Notes under the pieces: generated by a model
Databases searched by the model: none
Told to the model about the DNA's origin: nothing
The model's input: the letters and a program-made list of their open reading frames with translations, nothing else
Made by a program: the position numbers and the translations under genes
DNA from: Glandiceps talaboti
Taxonomy: Eukaryota; Hemichordata; Enteropneusta; Spengelidae
DNA: 53,500 bases
Reading direction: 5' to 3'
Assembly: GCF_964340395.1 (NCBI RefSeq)
Contig: NC_135560.1
Coordinates: 15,669,098-15,722,597 of the forward strand
In this document: piece by piece, positions 22,851-35,474 of the stretch
How positions within the stretch are numbered: the stretch's first letter is position 1
Layout of the letters: every line of letters starts with the position of its first letter

Positions 22851-24325
22851 GTAGCTCCATGACACCCGCTAGGCTGGGGAAAACATTGGATTTGATATTG
22901 ACCCTCTGTATGAAATCCTATTAAAACTCCAAGCAATCTGCGGTAAAACGATTGCTGCAACTGGAATTAACGTTCAATTAAATTGAGCTAAAAACATAAT
23001 ATTCAGCGTCAGTAAAGCCCTTTCTTTTCTGTTCAGTGGATTCACAATTTGTAATAACGTTGACCTATAAACTGATGGCTTCATCATCATGTGTCGTAAG
23101 CAGACATCCCCAGCAATGATCAAGTTGGAAGCATACACTTGATAAACAATCCAATCACTCGAAAGCGGATGTTAAAGAGTTGCAAGTTTAATGATAAGAG
23201 CATGGAAAGTCTCCCAGTAGAAATAACTTAATCTTCTCTGTCAACATGTTATTCATTTATTTTATTTATAGCTGCAGATTTAAGTCAGAGTAAAGAAACA
23301 AAAAATATACAACTTTTGGGGAATGTTCATAAATGTATGGTACAGTATAAATGGAATGGAATTTTCGTGCCTATTTCTGTCACTGTTGATTCCATTGGGT
23401 ACATAGAGTATCAATAAAAGGAATTCATTCCTTTAGAAACGTTTATTGTTCATGGATTTGTACATGTATTAGTCTGTCAGATGACAAAGCAGATGGAGAG
23501 TAGATGTTGCTTTTTGTTGTTCTCTAACCAATATGTAACTCAATAACTACACCTAAACTGCTTGTCTTTCAGAGTAGCGGGATCTAGCGGACTTGGATGT
23601 TTTTCAGGAATTAGACTCATGTGGCTATTACGCAAAAGGCAGGAACACACCACACCAGAGCTTGGTTGTCAAGATCAGGAACTGAGTTCTTTATCTTCAC
23701 TATCCCATAATGTAACCTTGAAAAAGTCTGAATGATGTTTTGTATTCTAAATATGTCTTGGGTAAAAAATAGCTTGGTTCCGGTAACCTGACCCAACCTA
23801 GTTTTTTTTACTGCCACCCTCCCTTTGTTTTAGGTAATTCGAAAACATTATCGAACAATCGAAAAAATGTGCAAAGTCGCGCTAGAAATAGTGAGATTTG
23901 AAGACGTCATTGCCTCATGTGATCAAAACAACATGGTGAAATACAACGTACCACACGATATCTTCTGCACATAGTATAACAAGTGCGATTACATTGATGA
24001 GAAGTCAAAGTTGACCTCACTAAATATGAAGAGAACATTTGAACAGATCCTCGAAGATAAAAAAAATCCTACCTACCCAACCTATGTTGAAACTGAGCGT
24101 GAAATGCGACCTTTCTTCCAGACTATTGTATTTTAGATAGTATCATTGATAACGTCATATGTATGTAAAATGTTCATGTGTTCAAACCATAACGATCAAG
24201 CATGTGGAAAATACTGTTTATGGATTATGGAATAGCTGTTAGATTCTCATCAGAGATACTCAACTTATTTACTCATTGTCGCGTCTCCTGTTCTTGCCAA
24301 AATATTTTTGTCAACGCCTAGAGAC
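22851..24325. other. non-coding, no feature seen
   Basis: No supported gene. The frame at 23617-23817 shows no family character. No repeat was recognised between the two 43-bp-unit elements. Confidence 0.35.
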
Positions 24326-24329
24326 AATT

Positions 24330-24870
24330 TTGATTACAATATGGAAATCACGACTCTTGAAGCAAAACGTCATCTTGCTCTTCAAAAATCTTACCAATAT
24401 TGCTATATTTTATTGTCCGGCTCAACAAAAATCTTATCAACATTGCTACATTTTATCGTCTGGCTCAACAAAAATCTTACCAACATTGCTACATTTTATC
24501 GTCTGGCTCAACAAAAATCTTACCAACATTGCTACATTTAACTGTCTGGCTAGACAAATATCTCCGAGACGTTGCCAAATCTTATCGTCTGGCTCAACAA
24601 AGAATCTAATTAACATTTCATAATGATATCGTCTGACATGACAAGTATTGAAGTACAATTGTTTCATGGACTCTCAAAAAATATCAGACAGATCGCGCCA
24701 ATCTTAGGTTTAGATTCAGTGTTGTCTCTGTACATTTAACTGACAACTGTAGGTTACCGTCGGCGCAAAGAAAGTGTTGCAATGTTGGTTGACACGTATG
24801 TCGCTGGACAATAAAATGTAGCAATGTTAATAAGATTTTCGTCAAGCCAGGCAATGTTTTATTTCAGATT
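24330..24870. mobile_element. second foldback-like element of the 43-bp family
   Basis: The left arm (24376-24612) has five to six units with an exact 43-bp period (for example 24421 to 24464). The right arm is short (about 24775-24855), inverted and nearly a single unit ('ataaaatgtagcaatgtta'). The left flank 'gaagcaaaacgtcatcttgc' aligns with 'gaaacaaagcgtcgcatggc' of the first element, fixing a shared left terminus. A unique centre (about 24615-24770) separates the arms. Confidence 0.65.
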
Positions 24871-25182
24871 TCATGGTATTCGTTGTAAACTCGGGGCGAA
24901 TAAGATAAGGCAATAATCTATAAGATAAGGTTTTGTTCGCCCCTTTGCCAAGCAGTTAAATTATCTGTTATGAGAGATTGGTCGTTGTACGAGAACCGAA
25001 CAATTAAATGCTTCTTCTAATACAGAAATAGGCCTAAATTCCCAAACATGACATTTTTGAACGTAACACCACCATGAGGTTTTGGAAGGTTTTGGCAAAT
25101 TTATATCGAGTAACTTTGTGACCGTGTTGTTAACCTTCTTTTTGTACTTAGTAAACAAGACTATTTTGGAAAAATACAAGTT

Positions 25183-25184
<2 letters not shown>

Positions 25185-25215
<31 letters not shown>

Positions 25216-25218
25216 GCA
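25185..25218. repeat. (ATC)n microsatellite
   Basis: About ten ATC units ending 'cagcatcg'. Confidence 0.9.
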
Positions 25219-26935
25219 TCGTAGTTGTCATCAAGGTCATCATTTCCCCAGAAGCGTATTTCATCATATCATGCATATTACATCAGTCCATAAATTTATC
25301 AATTGTGTATCATATGTCGTTTATGAAATCATCCCGTGGTGGAAACATTCAAATGTACGTATTCATTCCTTTAAGGAACAAGAACTCCATCTACATAATG
25401 GCCTTAATGGCAACACTGCGTCAAATGTCACAAAGTCATAAAGTTAGCCGAAGGCGTCATAAAGATACACCTATGGTTAATCGTATAAAATTACCGTGTA
25501 GAAATTCGAACCGATGTAGACTGTCTCATTTTATAACGGATTTGACAAAGAGGATTACATTATGGCTGGTAGCATATCTACGCTCTTTAAACATGTTAAG
25601 AGATCACATAGTGTCTGCGGTTGTCATAAAAATAAATAAACGTACCTGTACGTGTAATTTTATAGAATCAATACTAACCCATCCATGTAACACATCAGTA
25701 ATATCACTCTAAGTAATATTAACACAGTTTTAGAATTGGGTCGAATTGTTCTACTCCATCTAAAAACCTTTTAAAGAATTCAGTTGCAATTAAATTTCCG
25801 TCTCCAAACTTTGTCTTGTCGTAAGCTAAGTATCTATTACTTTAATCGATACAAACCTATACGGTGAAACTATTTTCGCTTTAAAGTTCGATACACTAAG
25901 TATATTATAACGCATAATCGTTAAACTGAAATCAATCTGGCACCCTGCCTTCACGGCGATTTGCACACCAAACTTTGTAATGTTATTCGTGTTGTTAAAA
26001 GGGTAAATGAAACATGTGCACAGCGGTGACGGTTTGCTGAACAGAAAATTAAGCTATTTTGAGACTTAAACATCCAATCTAAGGCGTCAAAATGGCGAGT
26101 CGGACTTAAAATAGATCTACGACTCCAAATTGTATCTTTTGAATTGGTTCTATAATTTACTTCGATCGCTTAATCATTATGCTCCTATTAACCGTCTATT
26201 GCCCTTCCCGAAGAACCATGGATTTTTGCCGGGAGTATTGACTAGTGTTATCTCTTAGTCGTGAACGGTCCTTTATTGAACCCCACTAAGCTTTAGTAGA
26301 TGTGTTTGTTGATAAATCATATTTAAAAGAATTGTCTAATGTAACAAATTTGTGTTGCAATTATTCTGATCAGCTGTATTTGTCACTTTTAAAGTCACTT
26401 AAAATCTGCTGCAAGGAGGCAGAGGGGGTAATTCATTTATGTAACTAACATGACATCATTTCTCCGTTCTCTACCTTCCCTAAAGTGTATTCTCATCAAT
26501 TCGACAAAATGGGTGGAGAGGCATGCATGTGCGCCTGCATGTCCGCTAACTACTGCACGCGTTGTATGCAAATACAGAGAACTGTAGCCATGTGACTGAT
26601 GCCTGAAACAGTACAACAATAGAGTATGATGTATTATCATTGATATGTCCTTGAGAAATAGTTGATATCTCAGTCTCTTTTGGCATACCAGGCATCTACA
26701 AAATGGTGTATATATGTAGCCCTAAATGGCAAATATTACTCGACTATTCACTGGGTCAGACCAGCATCGTCATTAGAATGACATATATGCCCAATTTCCG
26801 ACAAGGATACATTCCTGGTCAAATAGGATATTTCAATTTATCTCATAGACTCTATTTCAGAATAAGATCATTTTAACAAAACTGGCTCTCTCTGGCGAAG
26901 CTCGGGGCTAGCAGGCGATAATGGATTCAAATCTA
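25219..26935. other. non-coding, no gene supported
   Basis: Two overlapping plus-strand frames (25082-25441 and 25305-25712) have no recognisable domain. Nothing else was seen. Confidence 0.35.
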
Positions 26936-26936
26936 A

Positions 26937-27165
26937 CTGTTGACCTAACTGAAACCAGGGTACAGGTACGTACGTTAGCGTTCTATACACCCACTGGGTG
27001 GGATACATCATTCAGTTGTGTCTTGCTCAAAAGACAAGTACGAGGCTAGGGGTACACCTGTTGTAATGATTTGAGACGATTACCCACACTGAGCCCGTAG
27101 GTGCTACGCGGGATAGACAGACTGACAGCAACATGATAGGGAGCGCGCAACATAGCCACGCCACG
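26937..27165 (+). repeat. dispersed repeat X, uninterrupted copy 2
   Basis: Contains in order the segments found on both sides of the SINE at 20.8-21.1 kb: 'cactgggtgggatacatcat', 'gtgtcttgctcaaaagacaa', 'gagacgattacccacactga' and 'gcccgtaggtgctacgc'. The family is not identified. Confidence 0.5.
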
Positions 27166-27179
27166 TGGTCTCATACCCA

Positions 27180-28580
27180 AATGGAAAAAAAACTATAGAG
27201 TCTTGTGTCTGTGTGTGTTTTGTGTGCACTTGCATAATTATTCTAACACATACAAAATTGTTGACATAGCTGTATAGTTATCACAATTAATGAAATGTTT
27301 GATTTTTTTCTATAATGTATTTGCCCCGTTGAATGGGGGCCTTTCTAAAGAATAATACCACGAAAACTAATCAGCAGTTATTAGACTAGCGTACTTATAG
27401 AAAACACAATAACAGCTGTAAATGTACATGAAAGTAATTTTTGGACATTACAAGGTCAACTTTGATCTAGTACGCATTCCCTAATTCCATGAGTATCTCT
27501 AGATTGTATTTACGAACGGAAAACGTACAGAGGAACTGCAAGACATCTGAACAGGATGATAATGTTACTCTGTGTTAGTCATGGTTTTGACAACGATACA
27601 TATACCTAGAGACTAAAAATCGACCACCGTCTTAATGTCAAATGCCGTACAGAAACGTAAGGTATATAATTGCCACTTCAGGTATTAGTCAGTTTGACGC
27701 CTAAACATGTGTGTTATCGTTACTTCAATAACATATCTTGACTTATTTAGTTCGATATGTATGGCAGTTGATATTCTGTAGCCAGACGGACTTCCTTGCC
27801 AGGAGCACTACCATTTGCATATATTCTAAAATCATCAAAATGCCATAACGAGACCTTCAGTCATTTTTATAGTCAACAACATCTTCTTCTATGTGATCCA
27901 AATACCACATAACAATCATTAAATTTAAGTAGATACTAATAGATTTCAGGTTTGATAGACAAACTGGCATAAAAAATTCATCTCTTCCAGCTAAATACCG
28001 TAGAATTTTACTTAACATGCATATGCTGCTGTGTTATTCTCCTCAGTAAACATGACTCTCCGCCGACAATGAGTTCCATAGTTTGGAAACAACATGCAAA
28101 AATGAACAGCCATCATACTAGGTGATTTGTCTGATGTTTCAAGTTGTTGTAAGCAGAACACAAGGTGAAATGATGACCCTGTTGGGAAAATATGGCTTGC
28201 TGTCTTTTGTTATCGTGGCTGGGTTACAATTCTTGGATGTTATTGGATGACTTAACTGTCTGTGAATGTTGGAAGATTCGGATTAACTGGGATTGTAAGT
28301 GATTCCCCTTAGAAGATCTTGAAGACATCCATTTTTATCGTTTGTTATCTAAATGGTTTTTTTTTACGATTTCCTAATCTTGTTTTTTGTAGGTCGTCTC
28401 TACTCTCACTGCACACTGTCGTTGTACCTTGCCTAGCTAAACTGTCCTTTTGGGATACACAAAGTTGTTTTCATTATTTTCAATATCAAACTAACCATGC
28501 ATTTCTTATCTGAATAAGTCACTCGAGTCGATTGTATCCAATATGGAAAGTAAAAGACATTCCAATATGTTAAGCTTATC
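27180..28580. other. non-coding, no feature seen
   Basis: AT-rich. The 64-codon frame at 28319-28513 is not recognisable. Confidence 0.35.
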
Positions 28581-28585
28581 ACGAG

Positions 28586-28682
28586 ATGTATGTATGTATG
28601 TATGTATGTATGTATGTATGTATGTATGTATGTATGTATGTATGTGTAGGCATGTGTCTGTCAGTGTCTCTGTGTCTATGTT

Positions 28683-28713
<31 letters not shown>

Positions 28714-28720
28714 GTGTACG
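28586..28720. repeat. (TATG)n then (TGTGTA)n microsatellites
   Basis: About fifteen ATGT units to 28645, a short unique bridge with TCTG/TGTC variants, then a hexameric 'tatgtg' run from about 28680. Confidence 0.95.
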
Positions 28721-29080
28721 TGTGTCTACTTAAACATTTATATCTTCCTGAATATCAGTTCATTCCTAATTAAATGTCATGTAGCATTTCGTTCCTGTGT
28801 CCGTCAAAAAATACATTATTAAAACCTTTACCGGAAATGGTTTAATCTTTCTAATTAGGTGACCGGTGACCTATCTGTCCACTAATCGGTGGTTGAACTG
28901 ACACACAAACAAAGACAGATATATAGAATTGCATAGTTTCTTTGTCTGTGGATCTGAGTACGTACGAGTGTAAACTAGGGTAGAGATAGGATTTGAGAAC
29001 AATATGCATTGATTCGACTCTATAATAATATAAAGAACTCAAAAATCTAGGAATAGAAATGATGAGAAATGGAGAAATAG

Positions 29081-29238
29081 TGGGTGGGTGGGTGTATTGG
29101 TTGGTAGTTTGGATGGCTGGTTGGTTGGTTGAGTGAGTGAGTGAGTGAGTGAGTGAGTGAGTGAGTGACTGATTGACTGACTGACTGACTGACTGACTGA
29201 CTAATTGATTGATTGATTGATTGATTGATTGATCGATC
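29081..29238. repeat. compound tetranucleotide microsatellite
   Basis: Blocks of GGGT, GGTT, GAGT, GACT and GATT units follow each other, each one base away from its neighbour and all in the same four-base register. It has the same build as the compound tracts at 6591 and 39631. Confidence 0.95.
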
Positions 29239-29432
29239 TACAGCAAGGAGTGACAATGACTATTCATTGCTTCGAATAGATATCAAAATACGTGTGTATC
29301 TTCCTTCGTAATAGAATGGCTGTTTGAAAATTGAGTAATGTATATTGATTTCGCTGTTTGCCGTCAGAAGTCAGGCATTGTTTGTATTTCATAAATGGCT
29401 TCGTTAGAACGCTGAACAGTTCGTGAAAATGT

Positions 29433-30016
29433 CTCTAGTAGATGTATATTCTATGTATGCACGTTTTCTCTCTTCATTGATGAGTTGTATCAAACGATTG
29501 TAAATACAGGAGTTATAGGGGAATACAACTACCACAAGAGAAATATGATTTACTTGTTTTACTTTATGCAGATGACATTGTAATATTTGCAGATACTGTA
29601 GTAGGATTACAACGATTAACCAATGTGCTACATCAATTCTGTATACGTTGGAATCTTCGGGTAAATATGCAGAAAACCAAAGTTGTAGTATTCCGAAAAG
29701 GTGGACATAATTCGAGGTCAGAAGTTTGGAAAATGAACGGAAATAATATTGAGGTTGTTACCTCCTACAAATATCTCTATCTTTTATTATCCTGCAGAAA
29801 TACATGGAGTAAAGCTGCATGTAACTTAGCTGCTAAGGCACGTAAAGCAATGTTTTCAATGTTCAAATTTGAACGGAAAGTTGCTATTATCAGTTTCAAT
29901 GTATGCTTTAAACATTTTGATATTTTAATTTTACCAATAGTACTGTATGGGCGGAGATATGGGGGTATAAGCAACTCTAGTAGATGTATACTAGTATTCT
30001 ACGTATGCACGTTTTC
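29433..30016. repeat. direct repeats flanking the LINE remnant
   Basis: 29433-29469 and 29975-30016 share 'ctctagtagatgtata' and 'gtatgcacgttttc'. The right copy has five extra bases (ctagt) in the middle. They bracket the reverse-transcriptase fragment. They could be a long target duplication, an internal duplication, or a tandem remnant. Confidence 0.6.
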
Positions 30017-30053
30017 CCATCACAGCAAGGAAATGCGCGTCACCAAGGTTTAG
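29521..30053 (+). pseudogene. LINE reverse-transcriptase remnant
   Basis: Read in the frame of 29565, the translation gives 'KYDLLVLLYADDIVIFAD', the catalytic YADD box of non-LTR retrotransposon reverse transcriptases. It continues with 'VNMQKTKVVVFRKGG', the usual W-x-L-x-VN-x-x-KTK step, then a thumb-like region ('YKYLYLLLS', 'LPIVLYGRRYG'). The fingers and amino half of the palm are missing upstream, there is no endonuclease, and the frame ends at 30053. It is therefore a truncated, dead copy. The clade (RTE-, CR1- or Jockey-like) cannot be settled from this piece. Confidence 0.8.
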
Positions 30054-30059
30054 AAAAAA

Positions 30060-33000
30060 GAGTCTCAAATCAATTGTGTACAGCTGTTGATGTATTGGCA
30101 CAGCAGGCGCTGATCTATTTCAGAAAGACATCACGCTGAAAGCTGCTTGGTCAATACTCAAGCTTTTTCTTCAGTTTTGTTTTTTCTGCAATCTTTGTTC
30201 TAGGATCAAGGAAGAAATGTTAGAGTCCTTACAAATCACTATCTAATCACAACTTGCCATTGGCGAAAATCTCTTTGTGTACAGAAACTAGAGTTAGAAA
30301 TGTAAAAGGTATCTTTCTATCAATGTTACTATGGTTACGACTAAAAGATGGAAATCATTAAAGAAATTGATGTGGTTTCTACGACATTTAATCAGGTAAT
30401 ACAGGCGGAAGCAAAACTCATATAAATATGGGTTTTTTTTCGAAAGGAACTAATATTTAATTTACAAAATTATTTAGCTGTAGGCCAAATTAAAAGGTTC
30501 CATTACCGAGCACAACTTTTGAATCAAAATAAAGTAGCAGTCATTTATTTCAATACATATTATTTTATCGTGTGAGGATGAGGTGATTTCCACATCTTTA
30601 TCTCAATACCACAAACACGTTAAGATTGTCAAGGCGGGAAAAGCCAACTCGAGTAAATGGAACTACGCGACTTTGGTGTGAGTGGTATTTTCTTAAGCAG
30701 GGTCAAACTGGAATGGCGGAGTGTTATATTCAATCATTTCATGACATCACAAACAGTTTTAACGTCAGTAATCTCTGAAATTTGGCGAAGCATACAAAAT
30801 ACAGCTAAAACATTGACAATGACTTTAGCACGAAATTTGACGGACCGAGATAAACAAAGAAGACCCCCATAGCTGCCATACTTTTCCACTGCGTTACTAT
30901 TACGCGAAACCTTACGTATTCAAAGCACCCCTCACACAATGAAGGTTACGTGCGTGCGTGACTTTGGCAACAACCTTGGTTGGGGCTTACAAAATACACC
31001 TCAAACATTAACCTTGACTGTAACTAGATCTAGTCGCGACTTGCTATCTATACCATTCCTGATTTTCACGAATTCGTGACTAAAACCAAAGCCTGAGTAC
31101 TTTAATAAACGAACCGTGACAAGCAGCGTCATTAAAAAGTACATAACAAATACAAGGGCGATATCATGATTCTAGCAAACGGTTTTGTACTTGCACCTGA
31201 GAAAGCTGGGGAAGTGTGTTTTTTCCTTGTTGTACTCTCCACTATGATTATCGAGGTCTGACATTTGGCCACAGAACAGTTTTTTTCGAAGATAATTGAC
31301 TCATGTCCCCTGGCGGTATATTGTTACACAGGGAAAATAGAGTCATTAGTACTATGCAATCATAGCAATATATAAACCTTTCACACATACCTGGATAGTC
31401 GAATCCTTTGGGTCTCACGGCTATAATATTTCATTGATTTTATCATTTAAGCCAACTGACTTTGAAAGAAAACGTCCACCTGTTCAACACAAATCTTGCT
31501 AAGGAACCAGATCAATACTTCAATGCAACATAAAAACTAAAAATCTTTTACCTTTTTTTTTGGGGGGGGGGATTGAGCCATTTTAGTTCTCATCCAACAA
31601 AAATGATTTTACTTTTTAATGGATTTGTTTGTACCCCTAATCTGTTCACTGGTTTGACGCTAAATTCCATTTTGGATTTCACCTTGAAATCTTGAGAAGC
31701 TAATTGAAATTCTGTTAACTTGACATGTGTTCCCTGAAGACTGAATTCCGTCAGATACAATTAGGCTAACATGGGATTCACTATTTTGACGGTTTCATTG
31801 AAACATTGTCGGTGATGTATAATTTTTTAAAGGAATTCGTTGTCACTATTGGTGCTGCCTATAGTCTCTTTATATGTAACCTGAAATAAAATGTAAAATG
31901 CAAATAAGACCAGATGACTTGCTTTCTCAGACACTGAATCTTGTTGACTGTGACATTTTCGTTCGATTTACTTGGAGTACAGATGTACTGCTCAGCATGA
32001 AATGAAAACCATGTTAAAGTAATGGATCTACTCAAGTGCAGTTTTTAAAATCGTGGTACGGTTGAAGTATTATAAAATTGGGCTCTTTCTGTTTATAACC
32101 CTTAGGGTAATAAATTACATTTTCTGAATTAGTGTACTTAAAGGGGCATAGTCTGTGACTTCATGGTGGTTCGTTTAGTCATATATTGAATATTCTCACA
32201 TTATTCCAAAACTATCAAATCACGCTATATCTAGCAAAAGATACACCTCTCTTTAAAATAGGAATGATACTTATGACATAACATTTGGTTACCAATAAAA
32301 TTATAAAAATAGGCTTGCTAATACTCCTTCTAACTGCATAATACTCAACTACCTATCACGCTGTTTTGTCTCAGATAGCTCATTAATAGCCTATACTATG
32401 TATTCAATCAATGTATTTTCTACTTGACGTTAGCTAAAGTGGAGGAGGAAGTCAAGAGACAGTGCTATTTTAACAGCATACTTATCTTCCTCTGGTTGCG
32501 TATTAGGTACTTGTTTAATGATGACTACATATGCAGTTGCTCTGCTGAAGTAATTACCATCTAATTATACAATCAGTAACACCAAAGTAAAGGGATTCGA
32601 ATGTATGGATTTTTTACAGCTGTTCATATCAAGTATAACGTGCACTCTTTAATTAAGCCAAATATGTGGCCCTTCGTAAGGTAAATTTGTGGTCAGTAGT
32701 GTTTGTTTATAAAATCATAACTAATAACAGTGTATATCATAAAGATTTGGTCATAACCATAATTATATTATGTTCTGTATGAGATCTAAAAACATTGTTA
32801 TGGCAACAAAATTTACACTCTAGTCATTGAGAATGTACTTGTACAGTACAACATAGTTACTTTGGAACGGTAAATTGGAAACGATTGCAATGATGTAATT
32901 ATTCAGCGCCAGTTTCGGAGATAATAATTAAAGCATTGGTGACCAGGGTCCTCACTAGACGGATCGATACGTCGCATTCGTTTATTACTTGCCGTTCCAA

Positions 33001-33640
33001 ATTTATATTTCATTGCCCTATTGATTCATGGATCCATGAGGAATATATTCTCCATCGATAATGTACTTGGTAATTGCATCGTTACAGACTAATTACATTT
33101 GTAGTAACCGTTTAAGCTTACTCAATGTAATTACAGAAACATCCGAAACAGTGTTATTTAATTGTTGTGCTCATTGAAATCACTTTGCAGTATTACAAGT
33201 TGTTGGCCATGTTGGAAAAAAACATTTGTACAATAAGGGACTTGTACAGCCACTTTCAGCTTACATCGCCGAAGTATCGTGTATCTAAAATGTATTCTTA
33301 TCTTTGTTCATACAATGGATAAGGACAACGCTCCAGACACACGGACTCACTACAGATGAAAACAAAATACAAGTTTTACATTGTGCTACACTTTTACTAA
33401 ATTGTGATACACTGTTACTTCCCGGCCCATTGCTACAGTGGTGGATTACATAAAGTATTACGTGTATACATTTTACCCACACAACAGACTTCATTGGTTG
33501 CCATGTCAATGTGTTACAGTTATTTGTACACCAGCGTGGGCGTTACTTGTCAAGCGACAGTGATTAATCGGGCGATCAGCCAATCAGGTGTCCGCAAACT
33601 TCCCGCTTCAAAATCCAGGGAGCTGAGAATATGAGAAATA
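30060..33640. other. 3.6-kb non-coding stretch
   Basis: No gene supported. Short G/T homopolymers sit at 31551-31571. The frames at 30657-30872 and 33285-33634 are not recognisable. Confidence 0.35.
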
Positions 33641-33647
33641 CCATCCG

Positions 33648-33729
33648 GGTAATGAAAAGTCCATACCCGGAGTATATTAGACAGACATGGTAATGAAAAG
33701 TCAACATCCGGAGTATATTAGACAGACAT
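33648..33729. repeat. 41-bp tandem duplication
   Basis: Two copies of a 41-bp unit beginning 'ggtaatgaaaagtc' at 33648 and 33689, each containing 'ccggagtatattagacagac'. The core 'ccggagtatatt' recurs at about 34200 beside the hairpin at 34255. Confidence 0.85.
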
Positions 33730-34254
33730 TGACTCCAACAGGAAGATGTTTGTATCGAAGTATCGAGTTTGTTATCAACCAGAAAGAGCTGTCAAAATGA
33801 ATGATTGATGATGGCGAAAGCCCAACCAAATAAACGTCAATAGCTTGGTTAGTGTGTGTGAACCTTTCAGCAGCTAAGCATGTCTTGTCGAAAGCGACGT
33901 TTCGCTCAGTTTACATATAAGAACATTGAGAGTACAGAGAGTATCCAACTTCATTGATGTATGTCTTCTAACTCCAATGTAAAAATATCCTCTGAGAAAA
34001 TGTACAGTACAGCAGACACTGTATTTGAGAACTTGTAGTGTGAAGTGATGAGTGTCTAATTTTGTTAGGGGGTGTATGTGTATTAGCTAGAGTGTATAAA
34101 TAGCCCGGAAGATATGCAGACATGCACGATGGCACAGACACTGTTATTATCATTATTGTTGTTGTTGCGGTGGTATGATAGCAGTGTATGAGTTATCTCC
34201 GGAGTATATTGGAATTCGAACTCATACACAACAAAGGAATTAGCCGGTGTACAA

Positions 34255-34322
34255 AACAGATACAATCCGACCAATATGCGCCCCGCTACCGCTCGTCGCA
34301 TATTGGTCGGATTGTATCTGTT
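34255..34322. repeat. perfect 26-bp-stem hairpin
   Basis: Left arm 34255-34280 (aacagatacaatccgaccaa...) and right arm 34297-34322 are exact reverse complements with a 16-base GC-rich loop (ccccgctaccgctcgt). A perfect stem of this length suggests a recent miniature inverted-repeat insertion. A small-RNA hairpin is possible, but conserved microRNA precursors normally contain mismatches. Confidence 0.8.
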
Positions 34323-34329
34323 ACTTGTA

Positions 34330-35474
34330 TTTTATTTTCATTTGTGAAGAGTCTGAAGTACTGTCCTTAACTTCCAGTATCGCGCAACTTAAGATAGAAA
34401 TACACGCACTGTTTCAGCGGTGTCAGACGAATTCGGCTATACGTTTGAGTCTGACATATTCAATTCAACAAAGAATGAATAGTTGAATGACAAATTACAA
34501 TAAATACCAAATTAGTAAGAAAATAGTTGTGCCGTTCATTTGTCATCTGAAGGCAACATCTGATTAAAATTTTGAACAGTTTTGTATGAAGATTTGATTG
34601 ATTTTCCTCTTGGCAAAAAGCTTACAATTATTGTCACAATGACATGCATCATCACATTATTTTACATACTCGTACACAATTGGAATAATTTCGATTTTTT
34701 AAAATAAAAAACAAAAAACAAAAAAGCAATTTGAATTTGATTGAATACGTATGTAAGCTGTTGACCCAGTTCATGCACTTGAATGCAATGTCCAGAGTCT
34801 CGATAGCATCTTGCGTTATTTTCCTTGGTTTATCGAAGGTCAACTTGTCATTTTACACAGACTATTTAGTCAAATATCTCCCCAGCTGAGCGCGATGTTA
34901 CTTCTTAATAGAAAGTCCAGAGATTAAGAGATTTCGTTTCTCATGTTGTATTCAACTTAACAGGGATTTTTCAGGAATTTTAATTAGTTGGCCAGGATAT
35001 TTCCAAAGTGCTGGCTACTCTTGATATTTGTCAGTACTTTTCCTTTCAGTGAAATCGTTTTATTTCGTATTATGTCGGGTTACTGAATATTGTTCAAGAT
35101 GCAACGAGATGTCATTTATTACGCACTAAGTTGAAGTAGGTATATTTTATAATGAGTCTGTATGCGATTATCAAAATCTGGCTTATTCTATTTACAACAT
35201 GCCGTTGTAATGTAGTCAACATTTAATTCCTCTTAGAGGAGAGACATGGTTCAGTGCTTTAAATTGATCTGGTAAGTTTCAATGCACAAAGCTCAATATA
35301 ATTAGATAGCTCGTGGCTTTTTTCAATAAACAGCTCCCTCGTGTGGTGATATTGCTTGCGCTAAAAATATGAACCTTTTCCCCCATAGGCAGCGCCATCT
35401 GAAGGTGATATTACATTAATAAACTAAGGTATTACTAACAGTGCTTCTTGCTAGTAATAATAATTATTACTAAA
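34330..35474. other. non-coding, no feature seen
   Basis: AT-rich. The open frames at 34247-34486 and 34652-34843 are not recognisable. Confidence 0.35.

Noticed and set aside
22162-22960. Several 70-137-codon frames with 'ILPTLLHF' or 'LTNIATFY' repeats
   Set aside because: Translations of the 43-bp tandem units on either strand.
25082-25712. Two overlapping plus-strand frames of 119 and 135 codons
   Set aside because: Different frames over the same DNA, one starting in an ATC microsatellite, with no domain character.
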